64,000 nucleotides of DNA from Myxococcales bacterium (GCA_016707895.1 JADJGV010000019.1:62001-126000), one strand, 5' to 3'; positions 11,413-21,846 are shown, counted from the stretch's first letter. Notes: generated by a model from the letters alone, not told the origin. Translations and numbers: made by a program.

Positions 11413-12321
11413 ATGTCGCGTCTCGTCACCCTCGCCGCCGTCACCCTGTCCACCGCGGTCGCGGTCCCCGCCGCCCTCGCCCAGCCCACGCCGAAGTTCG
11501 AGTACGGCAAGCCCGACGAGGTCAAGGACGTGAAGCAGACCGAGTGGAACGCCTCCGCCGAGGCCGGCCTGGTGTTCACCACCGGCAACTCGCGCACGAC
11601 CACGGTCTCGGCCGGCGCCAAGGCCACCCGCAAGCAGAAGCAGAACAAGTTCTCCCTCGACGCCTCCGGCACGCTGGCCCGGGCGTCGAACCTGGTCGCC
11701 GACGACATCGGCGGCGACAAGATCCTCAGCTCCAACGAGGTCAAGCGCGAGGACAAGACCTCGGCGCAGTCGTACCAGATCAAGCTGCGCTACGACCGCT
11801 TCCTGTCGGAGTTCAACTCGCTGTTCGTCGCCGCGCTCGGCGGCGCCGACGTGATCGCCGGCAAGGACTTCGCCGGCGGCGGCCAGCTCGGCTACGCGCG
11901 CCTGCTGTACAAGACCGAGCGGCACGAGGTCACCGCCGAGCTCGGCTACGACTTCAGCTACGAGGACTACGTCGACCCCGCCGCCGACGCGCTGGCGATC
12001 CACTCGGCCCGCGGCTTCCTCGGCTACAAGGGCAAGCTGTCCGAGGTGACCAGCGTCGACGGCTCGCTCGAGGTGCTGGCCAACGTCAACGAGCAGTCCG
12101 CCACCGTCGGGCCGTTCGAGGATCTGCGCGCCAACGCCACCGCCAGCCTGAGCACCAAGCTCACCAAGTCGGTGTCGTTCCAGTTCGGCGTGATCGGCAA
12201 GTTCGACAACGCCCCGGCGCCGCTGTCGATCGCGGGCTACATGCTGAACCCGCTCGATCCGCCCAGCGCGCTCAAGCTCGACACCACCACCAAGGCGTCG
12301 CTGATCGTGAACTTCCTGTAG
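11413..12321 (+). CDS. DUF481 / YdiY-like outer-membrane protein
   Basis: A 302-residue protein with signal peptide LVTLAAVTLSTAVAVPAALA cleaved before QPTP. The mature part starts with WNASAEAGLVFTTGNSRTTT, the typical first strands of the DUF481 family (salt-induced outer-membrane proteins). It continues with repeated amphipathic strands (YQIKLRYDRFLSEFNSLFVAALGG, HEVTAELGYDFSYEDY) and ends with ASLIVNFL, an aromatic/hydrophobic barrel terminus. A beta-barrel of unknown transport role is expected. GAAGGAG 6 nt before ATG 11413 is a good Shine-Dalgarno. The gene is monocistronic by position. Confidence 0.85.
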   Translation: MSRLVTLAAVTLSTAVAVPAALAQPTPKFEYGKPDEVKDVKQTEWNASAEAGLVFTTGNSRTTTVSAGAKATRKQKQNKFSLDASGTLARASNLVADDIGGDKILSSNEVKREDKTSAQSYQIKLRYDRFLSEFNSLFVAALGGADVIAGKDFAGGGQLGYARLLYKTERHEVTAELGYDFSYEDYVDPAADALAIHSARGFLGYKGKLSEVTSVDGSLEVLANVNEQSATVGPFEDLRANATASLSTKLTKSVSFQFGVIGKFDNAPAPLSIAGYMLNPLDPPSALKLDTTTKASLIVNFL

Positions 12322-12372
12322 CACCCGCCGCGGGGTGGCCCGCCGCGCCCCGCGCCGCGCCGCCCGACGCAG

Positions 12373-12801
12373 CTACTCGGCGACGGCCAGCGCCTCGAGC
12401 GCCGCCCGCAGCTGCTTGGCGCGGGCCTTGCCCAGGCGCGCCACCCAGGCGCGCTCGACGCCGTCGGCGGCCTTCTTGACCTCGGCGGCCCACTGCCGCC
12501 CGCGGGCGGCCAGGCGCACGCGCTTGATCACGCCGTGATCCGGGTCGGGGTAGCGCTCGACCAGCCGCTCGCGCTCGAGGTCGTCGACCAGGTCGCCCAG
12601 GGTCTGCTTGGCCACGCCGAGCAGCGCGACCAGCTCCGACAGCCGCAGGCCGCCCGGCTCGATCAGCGTGAGGATCTGCGCCGGGGCCGCGCGCAGCGCC
12701 GGCAGGCCGACCTCTCGCAGCCGCGCGTCGACGGCGGTGGCGAGTTCCAGCGTGGGGCCCAACAACAGGGCGCGGATGTCGCGGCGGGGGTCTCGGGCCA
12801 T
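12373..12801 (-). CDS. MarR-family transcriptional regulator
   Basis: A 142-residue protein. Residues about 30-100 form a winged helix: the recognition region is LRLSELVALLGVAKQTLGDLVDDLERERLVERYPDPDHG, shown here in full sense as helix-turn-helix followed by the DPDHG wing typical of MarR proteins. Flanking helices provide dimerisation. MarR proteins bind a palindromic operator as dimers and are often released by small ligands. The target is unknown; no clear palindrome lies in the short region upstream. The start at 12801 is the only nearby ATG; no Shine-Dalgarno is seen. It converges on the DUF481 gene, 51 bp away. Confidence 0.85.
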   Translation of the reverse strand: MARDPRRDIRALLLGPTLELATAVDARLREVGLPALRAAPAQILTLIEPGGLRLSELVALLGVAKQTLGDLVDDLERERLVERYPDPDHGVIKRVRLAARGRQWAAEVKKAADGVERAWVARLGKARAKQLRAALEALAVAE

Positions 12802-12909
12802 GGCGTGGTGAGCGACCGGCGGTCGGTGGGCGTCATAGCAGAAGCCGTCCGGGCATGAAACGGCGCTCGGTCAGAAAGTCCGGAAAGCGGACGACCGGCC
12901 ACTCCCGGG

Positions 12910-13266
12910 TCAGGCCGCGTCGGCGACGGCCGCGCCGGCCTGGACGCGCTCGACCTCGGCCGCCATCGCCCCTGTGACGATCCGCCGCCACATGCGGAGG
13001 TCGCCGCGCAGCGACCACACCGCGAACCGGGGCGACGCCCAGGTCGCCGGCCGGTTCTTCTCGAACGCGAAGTGCCCGATCCAGGCCAGCCCGTAGCCGG
13101 CGACCGGCGCCGCGAGCAGCGCCGGCGGCCACAGCGGCGCCGCGGCCACGCAGGCCATCGCCAGCGTGGTGCCCGCGAAGTGCAGCGCCCGGCAGGTCGG
13201 GTCCAGGTGCTGCGACACGTAGTACGGCCAGAACTCCTCGAACGACTGCGGCGCGGGCACGTCCAT
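12910..13266 (-). CDS. DUF962 / Mpo1-like membrane protein
   Basis: A 118-residue protein that begins with SFEEFWPYYVSQHLDPTCR, the conserved opening of the DUF962 family. Two hydrophobic segments follow (about residues 30-45 and 48-65), then WIGHFAFEKNRPATW and a basic C-terminal part. The H-x3-H and H-F-A-F-E-K-N-R-P motifs match those of yeast Mpo1, an Fe-dependent 2-hydroxy fatty acid dioxygenase, and bacterial homologues are small two-helix versions. The enzymatic role in bacteria is inferred. A TAGGAT hexamer lies 6 nt before the ATG and overlaps the stop codon of the upstream gene on the same strand. Confidence 0.85.
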   Translation of the reverse strand: MDVPAPQSFEEFWPYYVSQHLDPTCRALHFAGTTLAMACVAAAPLWPPALLAAPVAGYGLAWIGHFAFEKNRPATWASPRFAVWSLRGDLRMWRRIVTGAMAAEVERVQAGAAVADAA

Positions 13267-13272
13267 GCCGCG

Positions 13273-13278
13273 ATCCTA
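13273..13278 (-). promoter_or_regulatory. Putative -10 hexamer (TAGGAT) 6 nt before ATG 13266
   Basis: The hexamer sits at leaderless spacing before the DUF962 gene. Its TAG is also the stop codon of the cupredoxin-like gene, which weakens the evidence. Confidence 0.35.
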
Positions 13279-14013
13279 CTCGATCACCAGGTTGACCTGA
13301 CCGGTCCCCTGGCCGTGATCGTGGCAGTAGAAGATGTCGGAGCCGTCGGTCGGCGTCACGTCGTAGCTGGCGCTCGGCCCCATGCTGGTGCCCTGGTGAT
13401 CGAAGCCGCCGACGCCGCCGCCGGTGTGGATGCGGTGCGGGATGGTGTCGTCGTTGCGGATGTGCAGCCGGGTGCCGGCCTTGATGCGGATCGTGCCCCC
13501 GTTCATCGCGCCCCAGTGGGTGCCGCCGCCGACCTGGCCGACGCCGACGATGTAGTCGTTGGTGACGGTGAGCGTCGCGTCGCTGCTGGCCGACACCGCC
13601 GCGCCGGTCGCGGCGATGGCCAGGGCCTGGCCGGTCGGCGCCGGCGCCCCATTCGACGGCACGCGCACCTTGACGGTCGCGGTAGCGCTGCCGCCGTCGG
13701 CGAGCGTCACCGACGTCGGCTGGACGGTCACGGTCCAGCCCGCCGGCGCGCCGGTCGCGGCCAGGGTCACCGGGCCGCTGAAGTGGCTCGAGGTCACCGT
13801 CACGGTGAACGTCTTCTCGGTGCCCAGCGTGGTGGTCTCGGTGGCCGGGCTCACCGCCAGCGCCACGCCGGCGGTCGGCGCGTCGATCGGCACCACGATC
13901 CCGGCGTCGACGTCCGGGACGTCGTCGCCGCCGGGGTTCGGCCCCACGGTGCCGACATCGCAGGCAGCCAGAGCGACCAGGGCGAAGGAGAGCGCGAGCG
14001 CGCGTGGGGCCAT
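13276..14013 (-). CDS. Lipoprotein with C-terminal cupredoxin-like domain
   Basis: A 245-residue protein. ATG 14013 gives a clean lipoprotein signal (lipobox LAAC). A short Asp/Pro-rich stretch precedes an Ig-like/bacterial surface domain of about 95 residues (TTLGTEKTFTVTVTSSHFSGPVTLAA and onward). The last 85 residues look like a plastocyanin-type cupredoxin: RNDDTIPHRIHTGG supplies one His, and IFYCHDHGQGTGQ supplies Cys, His and His of the loop that usually binds type-1 copper. The expected role is periplasmic or surface copper binding and electron transfer, but no Met ligand is obvious. CAATAT lies 7 nt before the ATG. An upstream ATG at 14061 would destroy the signal peptide. Confidence 0.75.
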   Translation of the reverse strand: MAPRALALSFALVALAACDVGTVGPNPGGDDVPDVDAGIVVPIDAPTAGVALAVSPATETTTLGTEKTFTVTVTSSHFSGPVTLAATGAPAGWTVTVQPTSVTLADGGSATATVKVRVPSNGAPAPTGQALAIAATGAAVSASSDATLTVTNDYIVGVGQVGGGTHWGAMNGGTIRIKAGTRLHIRNDDTIPHRIHTGGGVGGFDHQGTSMGPSASYDVTPTDGSDIFYCHDHGQGTGQVNLVIE

Positions 14014-14136
14014 GCCTCGGATATTGCGAACCGCGTGCCGCCGCCAACCGCGCGAAACCACATCCGCGACGGAGGTTCGCCTGGGGGGCCGAGTCCGCGA
14101 GCGCGGCCTGGTGTCCCTACCCAGCGATCGCCAGCG

Positions 14137-14412
14137 TCAACGCCAGCGGAACAACGACCAGCCGCGCTTGGCCCACTGCCCCGCCTTCTCCCACGGGCTG
14201 CGCTGGCGCATCCGCTCGACCTTCTTGCCGAAGTACCAGAGCCCCGCGGCCCAGGCGACGTTGGCCAGGTAGATGAACAGGCCCACCGGGATGAGCGGCG
14301 CGATCGACGCCAGCACCAGGGTGGCGAACGAGACCCCGCCGGCCACCGCCCCCCGCCGCAGCCCGAAGAAGCGGGCGGTCACCGCGAACACCGCGAGCGC
14401 GAGCACCAGCAC
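14137..14412 (-). CDS. Small two-to-three-helix membrane protein
   Basis: A 91-residue protein starting at GTG 14412. Hydrophobic segments cover about residues 1-14, 24-48 and 48-60. The C-terminal 30 residues are basic and Trp-rich (FGKKVERMRQRSPWEKAGQW). The start is supported by a TATACT box 6 nt upstream; no Shine-Dalgarno is present. It lies 14 bp after the stop of the upstream 501-residue protein, so it may be read from its own leaderless promoter as well as by read-through. I do not recognise the family. Confidence 0.6.
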   Translation of the reverse strand: MLVLALAVFAVTARFFGLRRGAVAGGVSFATLVLASIAPLIPVGLFIYLANVAWAAGLWYFGKKVERMRQRSPWEKAGQWAKRGWSLFRWR

Positions 14413-14418
14413 GCCTGG

Positions 14419-14424
14419 AGTATA
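14419..14424 (-). promoter_or_regulatory. Putative -10 hexamer (TATACT) 6 nt before GTG 14412
   Basis: TATACT is the best -10 match of the leaderless set and does not overlap a stop codon. It fixes the GTG start of the 91-residue membrane protein. Confidence 0.55.
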
Positions 14425-14426
14425 GG

Positions 14427-15932
14427 CTACTCGAGGCGCTCGCGGCAGGGAAAGTCGCAGGCCTTCCGGTGCGGACAGTCGTAGGCGCAGCCGGCGGCCA
14501 GCGCGAACCGCGCCACGATCTCGTCGGCGGGCTCGCCGCCCGCGGCGCGGCGCGCGGCCCGGGCCGCGGCCAGGAGCGTGGGCGCGTCGGGGGCGTACGG
14601 GCTGGCCACGAAGCCCAGCCGGAACAGCGTGTCGCGCACCAGCCGGTGCGGCAGCGCGGTCACCGCGCCGAGGTCGTCGAAGCGGATGACGCCGAGCTGG
14701 CCCAGCATGCCGAGGATCCAGAACAGCTCGATCTTGAACAGGCCGCGGCCGAGCGCCGCCTCGAGCACGGTCCACGCCTCGGCGGCCGTCTTCTGCTGCT
14801 CGAGGTTCGACGCCAGCTCGGGGGTCTCGGCGCAGCGCCGCGCCGCCAGGGACGCCAGCATCAGCGCCCGGGCGTCGACCGCCGCCGGCAGGGTCTCGGG
14901 GACGGTGCCGTGGTACAGGTCGCCCAGGATCGCCGCCTGCTCGAGCGCCTTGTACGCGCGCAGCACGCCGTCGCGATCGCTGTCGAGGCGGAACACCAGC
15001 GCCGCGGCCACCGCGATGCGGTAGATGACCTCGTCGGCGCCCTCGACCCAGGCCTCGGGATCGAAGCCGAAGTCGGCCGGCGCGTACGGCGACGCGACGC
15101 CGCCCAGCTCGGCCGCCCACGCGCCGATGCGCCGGGTGGTCTCGTCGAGCACCTCGTCGGCGAACTCGGCCGCGAACCGCGAGGTCGGCACCGCGCGATC
15201 GCGGCCGCGCGGCGAGGCCGGCGGCGGCGCGATCGCCAGGTGGCGCAGGTACGGCGGCAGCGGCGACGCCTCGCGCCCGCCCGGCGCCGGCGCGGCGACC
15301 GCGGCGCTGTCCTCGGCGGCCGCCTCGGCGACCGCGACCGGCGCGGCCTCGTCGTCGGTCGGCAGCACCGGCTCGGGCACCGGCTGGTCGGTCTCGAGCA
15401 GCTCATCGACGTCGAGCGCCGCGACCTTGGCCGCGAAGCGATCGGCGCGCGGGCCGAGGATCAGCGCGATGCCCAGCACCCGGGCCACGCCGCCGGCCAC
15501 CAGCGCGGCGAAGTAGTGCTCGAGGTCGGGGCGCGACGGCAGCTTGCCGCGGTACGCGAACGAGCCGAGGTACTTCGACAGCTCGTCCTTGCCGTGGGCG
15601 CGCTGGCCCAGCAGCTCGTAGACCGTCTTGAACAGCAGCGGGTTCAGCTCGAAGTAGCGCTCGAGGAACGCGTCGACGGTGTCGTCGTCGGAGGCGACCG
15701 ACCGCAGCTTGGTGACGAAGGGCGACGGCGCGATCGTCGCGCCGCCGACGCCGAGCACCCGCAGCACCGCCGCCGGCCGCTCGCGGTCCCACTGCTTGGC
15801 GGCGCGCAGCCGGCTGCGCAGCTCGCGGAACGGCTCGCCGCCGGCGGGGATCTCCCGGGCGACCTTGCCCAGCGCGACCAGCGTGGCGCGGGCGTCGGCG
15901 CCCGCGGGGACGAACTCGGTGACCTGCGGCAT
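14427..15932 (-). CDS. Unknown 501-residue protein with C-terminal Cys cluster
   Basis: There is no signal peptide or membrane segment. Residues 1-190 and 240-480 are Ala/Leu-rich helical domains joined by an acidic, Pro/Ala-rich linker (about 190-240). The C-terminal domain has repeated helical stretches such as GRGLFKIELFWILGMLGQLG. The last 20 residues hold four Cys in CAYDCPHRKACDFPC, spaced like a zinc knuckle or a small Fe-S cluster site. I do not recognise the family and no enzymatic motif is visible. A TAGGAT hexamer lies 8 nt before the ATG. The small membrane-protein gene follows after 14 bp, so the two are probably cotranscribed. Confidence 0.6.
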   Translation of the reverse strand: MPQVTEFVPAGADARATLVALGKVAREIPAGGEPFRELRSRLRAAKQWDRERPAAVLRVLGVGGATIAPSPFVTKLRSVASDDDTVDAFLERYFELNPLLFKTVYELLGQRAHGKDELSKYLGSFAYRGKLPSRPDLEHYFAALVAGGVARVLGIALILGPRADRFAAKVAALDVDELLETDQPVPEPVLPTDDEAAPVAVAEAAAEDSAAVAAPAPGGREASPLPPYLRHLAIAPPPASPRGRDRAVPTSRFAAEFADEVLDETTRRIGAWAAELGGVASPYAPADFGFDPEAWVEGADEVIYRIAVAAALVFRLDSDRDGVLRAYKALEQAAILGDLYHGTVPETLPAAVDARALMLASLAARRCAETPELASNLEQQKTAAEAWTVLEAALGRGLFKIELFWILGMLGQLGVIRFDDLGAVTALPHRLVRDTLFRLGFVASPYAPDAPTLLAAARAARRAAGGEPADEIVARFALAAGCAYDCPHRKACDFPCRERLE

Positions 15933-15940
15933 CGGCCGGC

Positions 15941-15946
15941 ATCCTA
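15941..15946 (-). promoter_or_regulatory. Putative -10 hexamer (TAGGAT) 8 nt before ATG 15932
   Basis: A -10-like hexamer close to a start codon without Shine-Dalgarno. It does not overlap any stop codon. The 8-nt spacing would give a leader of 0-2 nt. Confidence 0.4.
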
Positions 15947-15984
15947 CCGTGATCCCGGCCGACGTCGCGACGGCGCGCCGGCGG

Positions 15985-16623
15985 TTACCGCCCGCCGCCG
16001 ACGCGGGCCCCGAACGGGGTGGCCCGCCACACCAGGTGGTGCAGGTCGGCGACGTGGGACCAGTCGCCGCCCCACTCCCAGCCCAGCTCGTCGAGGATCG
16101 CGGTCACCGGCCCGGGACGGACGATCATGCCCGGCCGCAGCCGGCGGCGATCGACGAACGGCGCGCCCCCGGCCGGCACGAACCGCGTCGGCGACCACAC
16201 CATCGGGTTCTCGACCGGGTTGAGATCGACCGCGATGCCCAGCGCGTGATCCGACAGCGTCGGCGACCCGGCGATCGTCCGCACGTTGAGCGCCGAGCTG
16301 TTGTCGGCGGCCATCGAGCGCTCGTCGTCGGCGTCGAAGTCGTCGACCAGCCGCAGCGACGCCAGCGGGAACCCGATCGCGTAGAGCCGGGCCAGCAGCG
16401 TCACCACCGCCGGCGCGGCCGCGCCCAGCACCACCAGCTCGCCGTCGGCGACCCCACCGTCGAGGGTGCGGTGGCGGGCCCGGACGTGGGCCAACGCGCT
16501 GAGCGCCGGCGCCCGCGGGTGTGCCTTGTACGACCGGCCGCGCAGCCGCGCCGCCAGCGCCGCATCGATCGGCCGGATCGCGGCGGCGAAGCCGGTGGCG
16601 GTCGGAGGCACCAGCGCGCCCAT
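15985..16623 (-). CDS. M15-family peptidase (D-Ala-D-Ala / L-Ala-D-Glu peptidase type)
   Basis: A 212-residue protein. SDHALGIAVDLNP (about residues 124-136) is the S-x-H-x-x-G-x-A-x-D zinc motif, with His and Asp as ligands. WEWGGDWSHVADLHHLVW (about 182-199) supplies the W-G-G-D-W motif and the catalytic Asp and third ligand His of the M15 fold. The family cuts peptidoglycan stem peptides. No signal peptide is seen with this start, which is unusual for a cell-wall enzyme; it could be cytoplasmic, released by lysis, or wrongly started. It lies 11 bp after the lipoprotein gene on the same strand. TAGCAT lies 8 nt before the ATG and overlaps that gene's stop. Confidence 0.85.
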   Translation of the reverse strand: MGALVPPTATGFAAAIRPIDAALAARLRGRSYKAHPRAPALSALAHVRARHRTLDGGVADGELVVLGAAAPAVVTLLARLYAIGFPLASLRLVDDFDADDERSMAADNSSALNVRTIAGSPTLSDHALGIAVDLNPVENPMVWSPTRFVPAGGAPFVDRRRLRPGMIVRPGPVTAILDELGWEWGGDWSHVADLHHLVWRATPFGARVGGGR

Positions 16624-16634
16624 CGGCGCCGATG

Positions 16635-18674
16635 CTACTCGATGATCAGCGTGTAGCCGTTGACCGCGCCGCCGTAGCCGATCACCTGCACCGCGCCGCC
16701 GGCCGGCACCGCGACCCGCTCCTCGTCGGTGACGCCGTCCGAGGTCGCGACCCGCGCCCCGCTGGCGTCGACCGCGACCAGATCCAGATCGCCGCTGGCG
16801 TGGGTGAAGCGGATGCGCGCGGTGCGCGCGGTCGCGACCCGGTACCAGTCGGCGTCGCCGCCGCACAGCCGCAGGTCGGCGGTGGTGCCGACCGCGACGG
16901 TGGGCGCCGCGGCCTGGCTGTCGTTGGGCTCGAAGCGATCGGTGCAGCTCGGGGCCGGCGCCTGGCTGCAGTACGCCGGGGCCTGGTTGGCCGCGACCTC
17001 GTCGGCCGCGACGTCGCGCTGCGGGCAGCTCTCGTCCTCGCTCCACGCCCGCCAGGTCGCGCCCTGCCCGATCGCGCTGGCGTGGTCCGCCCAGCGCTGG
17101 TAGCCGCCGCCCTCGGCGCGGAACACCGTCGGCGCGGCGCAGGTGTGGGCGGCCTCGGCCGCGGCCTGCTCGGCGCGGGCGTAGCTCATGATCACGTCGT
17201 ACATGCCGGCGGTCGACGAGTTCCAGCAGCAGGTCTTGCTGCGGGTGTAGGTCAGCTCGGCCAGCACGTAGTCGTCGAAGGCGCGGTAGCGGCGATCGAT
17301 CTCGGCGCGCGACAGCCCCAGCGACCGCTCGCCCAGATCGTAGAGCTGCGCGAACGCCGCCTCGCGCCGCTCGCGGGCCGAGCACGACGCCGGGTAGCCG
17401 CGCAGGTGGCGGCGCGCGTCCTCGATCTGCGCCACCAGCTCGGTCTGCTGCTGCTGCGGCGAGACCTGGCCGAGCAGCTGATCGAAGCGCGCCGGCCGCG
17501 CCGCGATCGCCGCGTAGTCGGTCGAGTTGATCCAGCTGGCCTCGTCGCCGCGCATCCAGGTGTTGGTCCAGTAGCCGTTGACGTTCTTGGTCACCCGCCA
17601 GCGCTTGGCGCCGCCGCCCAGCCGGGCGTAGGCGTCGCCGTCGAGGTTCTCGCCCGGGCCGCCGGCGTAGGCGCTGGTGAAGTAGCCCTTCGACGCGACG
17701 CCGCTCTCGCGCTTGCCCTGGCGGCGCGGCATCGAGCCCGAGATCGTCGTCAGGTCGAGGTTGGCCTCGCCCAGCACCGCGACCTCCTTGACCACCAGCG
17801 TGTGGCCGATGCCCGAGCGCTGCCAGCGCTCGATCAACATGTCGCCGGGGCGCACGGTGTCGGGGCGCAGGTTGTAGGTGTTGGCGCTGTCGGCCAGGTT
17901 CATCGAGCCCAGGTAGTCGAGCGCCATCACCGTGAAGTACGCGGCGCGCTTGTTGAGGTGCAGCTCGTCGAGGTAGGCGCCGAACGCCGCGCCGCCGACC
18001 GCCGGCTGCACGTCCTCGCCGCCGGCGATGCGCTTGCCGCGCAGGGTCGCGTCGTGGGGCCACGCCGCCTGGTACTGCGCCGGGGTCAGCGCCGCGTGGT
18101 CGGCGTACTTGATCGCGAACTCGGGGCTCGACGCGTAGCGGCCGGCGGCGGTGCGCACGCCGTTGTGGCCGAAGAACACGCGCTGGCCGCGGCTGTCGAC
18201 GCTCTCGAGGAACAGCGGCAGCTCGTACCAGGCGGCGAAGGTGATGCGCAGGAACAGCGAGGTCTCGGCGCACTCGAGCGACGGCGCGTCGAGGGTCTTG
18301 CCCCACGGCGTCGTGAGCCGGATGGTCTGGCCGTAGCCGTCGGCCGACGGGATCCACGCCAGCGACTCGAGCCACTTGCCGTACTTCTGATCCCAGGTCA
18401 GCCCCGAGCTGGCCGGCCACGCGACGCCGGCGGCGCGGGCCGCGGCGGTGGTGGTGTCCTCCCACGCGTTGCGCGCGGTCCACACCTGGGTGCGGCGGGT
18501 GTCGGTGTTGACCAGCAGGCCGCGCCGGTACTCGCTGTCCTCCTTGCCCGGCGGCGGGGTCGGCGACAGCGGCCCCTCCATGCCCCACTCGGCGTCGAGG
18601 TCGGCGGCGGGATCAGGATCGGCGCACGCCGAGGCCAGGGCGATCGAGAGCAGGAGCAGGAGGCGGCGGCGCAT
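16635..18674 (-). CDS. Large secreted lipoprotein with PPC-like C-terminal domain
   Basis: A 679-residue protein. The signal peptide ends in lipobox ASAC (Cys at residue 17). Residues about 20-560 are a unique globular region. One segment reads RPGDMLIERWQRSGIGHTLVVKEV, reminiscent of NlpC/P60-like or amidase folds in which a His faces a conserved Gly-Asp turn, but no complete catalytic triad can be assigned. Cys residues are frequent near the C-terminal half (KTCCWNSS, SCPQRD, YCSQAPAPSCTDRFEPND). From RFEPNDS onward (about 578-679) comes a bacterial pre-peptidase C-terminal type beta-sandwich (DLRLCGGDADWYRV, GDLDLVAVDASGARV), often found on secreted proteins. The exact activity is unknown. 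The M15 peptidase gene follows 11 bp downstream, hinting at a shared envelope role. Confidence 0.7.
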   Translation of the reverse strand: MRRRLLLLLSIALASACADPDPAADLDAEWGMEGPLSPTPPPGKEDSEYRRGLLVNTDTRRTQVWTARNAWEDTTTAAARAAGVAWPASSGLTWDQKYGKWLESLAWIPSADGYGQTIRLTTPWGKTLDAPSLECAETSLFLRITFAAWYELPLFLESVDSRGQRVFFGHNGVRTAAGRYASSPEFAIKYADHAALTPAQYQAAWPHDATLRGKRIAGGEDVQPAVGGAAFGAYLDELHLNKRAAYFTVMALDYLGSMNLADSANTYNLRPDTVRPGDMLIERWQRSGIGHTLVVKEVAVLGEANLDLTTISGSMPRRQGKRESGVASKGYFTSAYAGGPGENLDGDAYARLGGGAKRWRVTKNVNGYWTNTWMRGDEASWINSTDYAAIAARPARFDQLLGQVSPQQQQTELVAQIEDARRHLRGYPASCSARERREAAFAQLYDLGERSLGLSRAEIDRRYRAFDDYVLAELTYTRSKTCCWNSSTAGMYDVIMSYARAEQAAAEAAHTCAAPTVFRAEGGGYQRWADHASAIGQGATWRAWSEDESCPQRDVAADEVAANQAPAYCSQAPAPSCTDRFEPNDSQAAAPTVAVGTTADLRLCGGDADWYRVATARTARIRFTHASGDLDLVAVDASGARVATSDGVTDEERVAVPAGGAVQVIGYGGAVNGYTLIIE

Positions 18675-18832
18675 GGTCGAACCATCAGCAGAATCCGTGC
18701 CGCGCCTCGCGTCCGTGGCTGCGCGCAGTTGGCGTGGCCACCCGGCTGGGCGGCGACTCGAGTGGCCGGGACGGCGGTACCTCGGCCGGCCCGATCGCCG
18801 TCGAATCCGCTGTCGCCCTGCGTCAGGTTTGG

Positions 18833-18838
18833 TACCGT
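18833..18838 (+). promoter_or_regulatory. Putative -10 hexamer (TACCGT) 6 nt before ATG 18845
   Basis: TACCGT ends exactly 6 nt before the ATG, and no Shine-Dalgarno is present. This spacing supports ATG 18845 over an in-frame ATG at 18734. Confidence 0.5.
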
Positions 18839-18844
18839 GGACTC

Positions 18845-19135
18845 ATGGGCGAGTTCCATCGTGAAGTCTTGCCACCGCGACCGGCGCCAGGCCTGGGCAT
18901 GACCGCGCCGTTGATCGTGCTGCTCGCGACCCTGTTCGTCACCATGGCGCTGGCGGCCATGACGCTGGTGCCGCGGCCGCCACCCGCGCCGCGGGTCACG
19001 CCGATCCGCCCGGCCGCGGTCGCGCCGACGCCGCGCCGGGCCGCGATCGAGGTCGACCTGACCCGCTGCCGCGCGCCGGTGCACCGGGCCAACCCGGACG
19101 GCACCGTCGACGTCACGTTCGAGACGTGTCGCTAG
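18845..19135 (+). CDS. Small single-pass membrane protein
   Basis: A 96-residue protein with one hydrophobic segment (LIVLLATLFVTMALAAMTLV, about residues 22-41), a Pro/Arg-rich stretch, then a short C-terminal part with two Cys (DLTRCRAPVH and VTFETCR). The topology suggests a signal anchor with a periplasmic tail whose Cys may form a disulfide. I do not recognise the family. It is a single gene between the divergent lipoprotein gene and the convergent FHA-ATPase gene. Confidence 0.55.
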   Translation: MGEFHREVLPPRPAPGLGMTAPLIVLLATLFVTMALAAMTLVPRPPPAPRVTPIRPAAVAPTPRRAAIEVDLTRCRAPVHRANPDGTVDVTFETCR

Positions 19136-19169
19136 GAGGCCGCGGCACAGGCGGTTCGCGTTTTCGGGT

Positions 19170-19188
19170 GGGGCGGTTCGCCGTCCCC
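19170..19188. terminator. Hairpin with TTCG loop in a convergent intergenic region
   Basis: GGGGCGG-TTCG-CCG-T-CCCC forms a stem with one bulged T and a TTCG tetraloop. It lies between convergent genes ending at 19135 and 19202 and could stop transcription from either side. There is no clear T-tract. Confidence 0.4.
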
Positions 19189-19201
19189 GAGCTCTAAAGG
19201 G

Positions 19202-21487
<2,286 letters not shown>

Positions 21488-21549
21488 GGACTCTCCCGAG
21501 CGGACGTGGCTGGCGTGGAAAGCGCGCGAAGCCACCCCCGAGCCCGAAA

Positions 21550-21579
21550 AGCGTACATAGTTTCGCGGCGATCCGTCAA
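21550..21579 (-). promoter_or_regulatory. Sigma70-like promoter for the FHA-ATPase gene
   Basis: On the minus strand TTGACG (-35, 21579-21574) is followed after 18 nt by TACGCT (-10, 21555-21550). The leader to ATG 21487 is about 55 nt and contains a Shine-Dalgarno. An overlapping TATGTA is an alternative -10. Confidence 0.4.
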
Positions 21580-21647
21580 GTTACCGACGGGCGGGAAAGC
21601 CCCCCGCGGTCACTCGGAGGTCGAAAGATCCGCTCGATTCCCCACGC

Positions 21648-21800
21648 TCACAGCCCGGGTGTCGACGTCTCGGTCGACGTGGGCGCCGCGGGCTTGCTCT
21701 TTTCCCGAAAGCGGTCGCCCCACAGCGCCCAGACGCCGCCCGCGCCGATGCCCAGGACCGCGATCACGATCACGACGTCGGGCCAGCGGCGGCGCACCAT
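21648..21800 (-). CDS. Tiny single-pass membrane protein (50 aa)
   Basis: MVRRRWPD, then a hydrophobic helix (VVIVIAVLGIGAGGVWALW), then a basic and Thr/Pro-rich tail. The positive-inside pattern predicts a cytoplasmic N-terminus. TACACT, a good -10 hexamer, lies 9 nt before the ATG. The gene is divergent from the secreted protein at 21847. It is short enough that chance cannot be excluded, but the membrane topology and promoter-like box support it. Confidence 0.4.
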   Translation of the reverse strand: MVRRRWPDVVIVIAVLGIGAGGVWALWGDRFREKSKPAAPTSTETSTPGL

Positions 21801-21834
21801 GCAAGCCGCAGTGTACCACGCGGGTCCGGCGAGG

Positions 21835-21840
21835 CATGAT
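21835..21840 (+). promoter_or_regulatory. Putative -10 hexamer (CATGAT) 6 nt before GTG 21847
   Basis: CATGAT differs from TATGAT only at its first base and ends 6 nt before the GTG start. No Shine-Dalgarno is present. Confidence 0.35.
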
Positions 21841-21846
21841 GCGGGG

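Noticed and set aside
15985..18588. An 867-codon frame joining the M15 peptidase to the lipoprotein region
   Set aside because: The upstream part is a shadow of the lipoprotein gene; the peptidase begins at ATG 16623.
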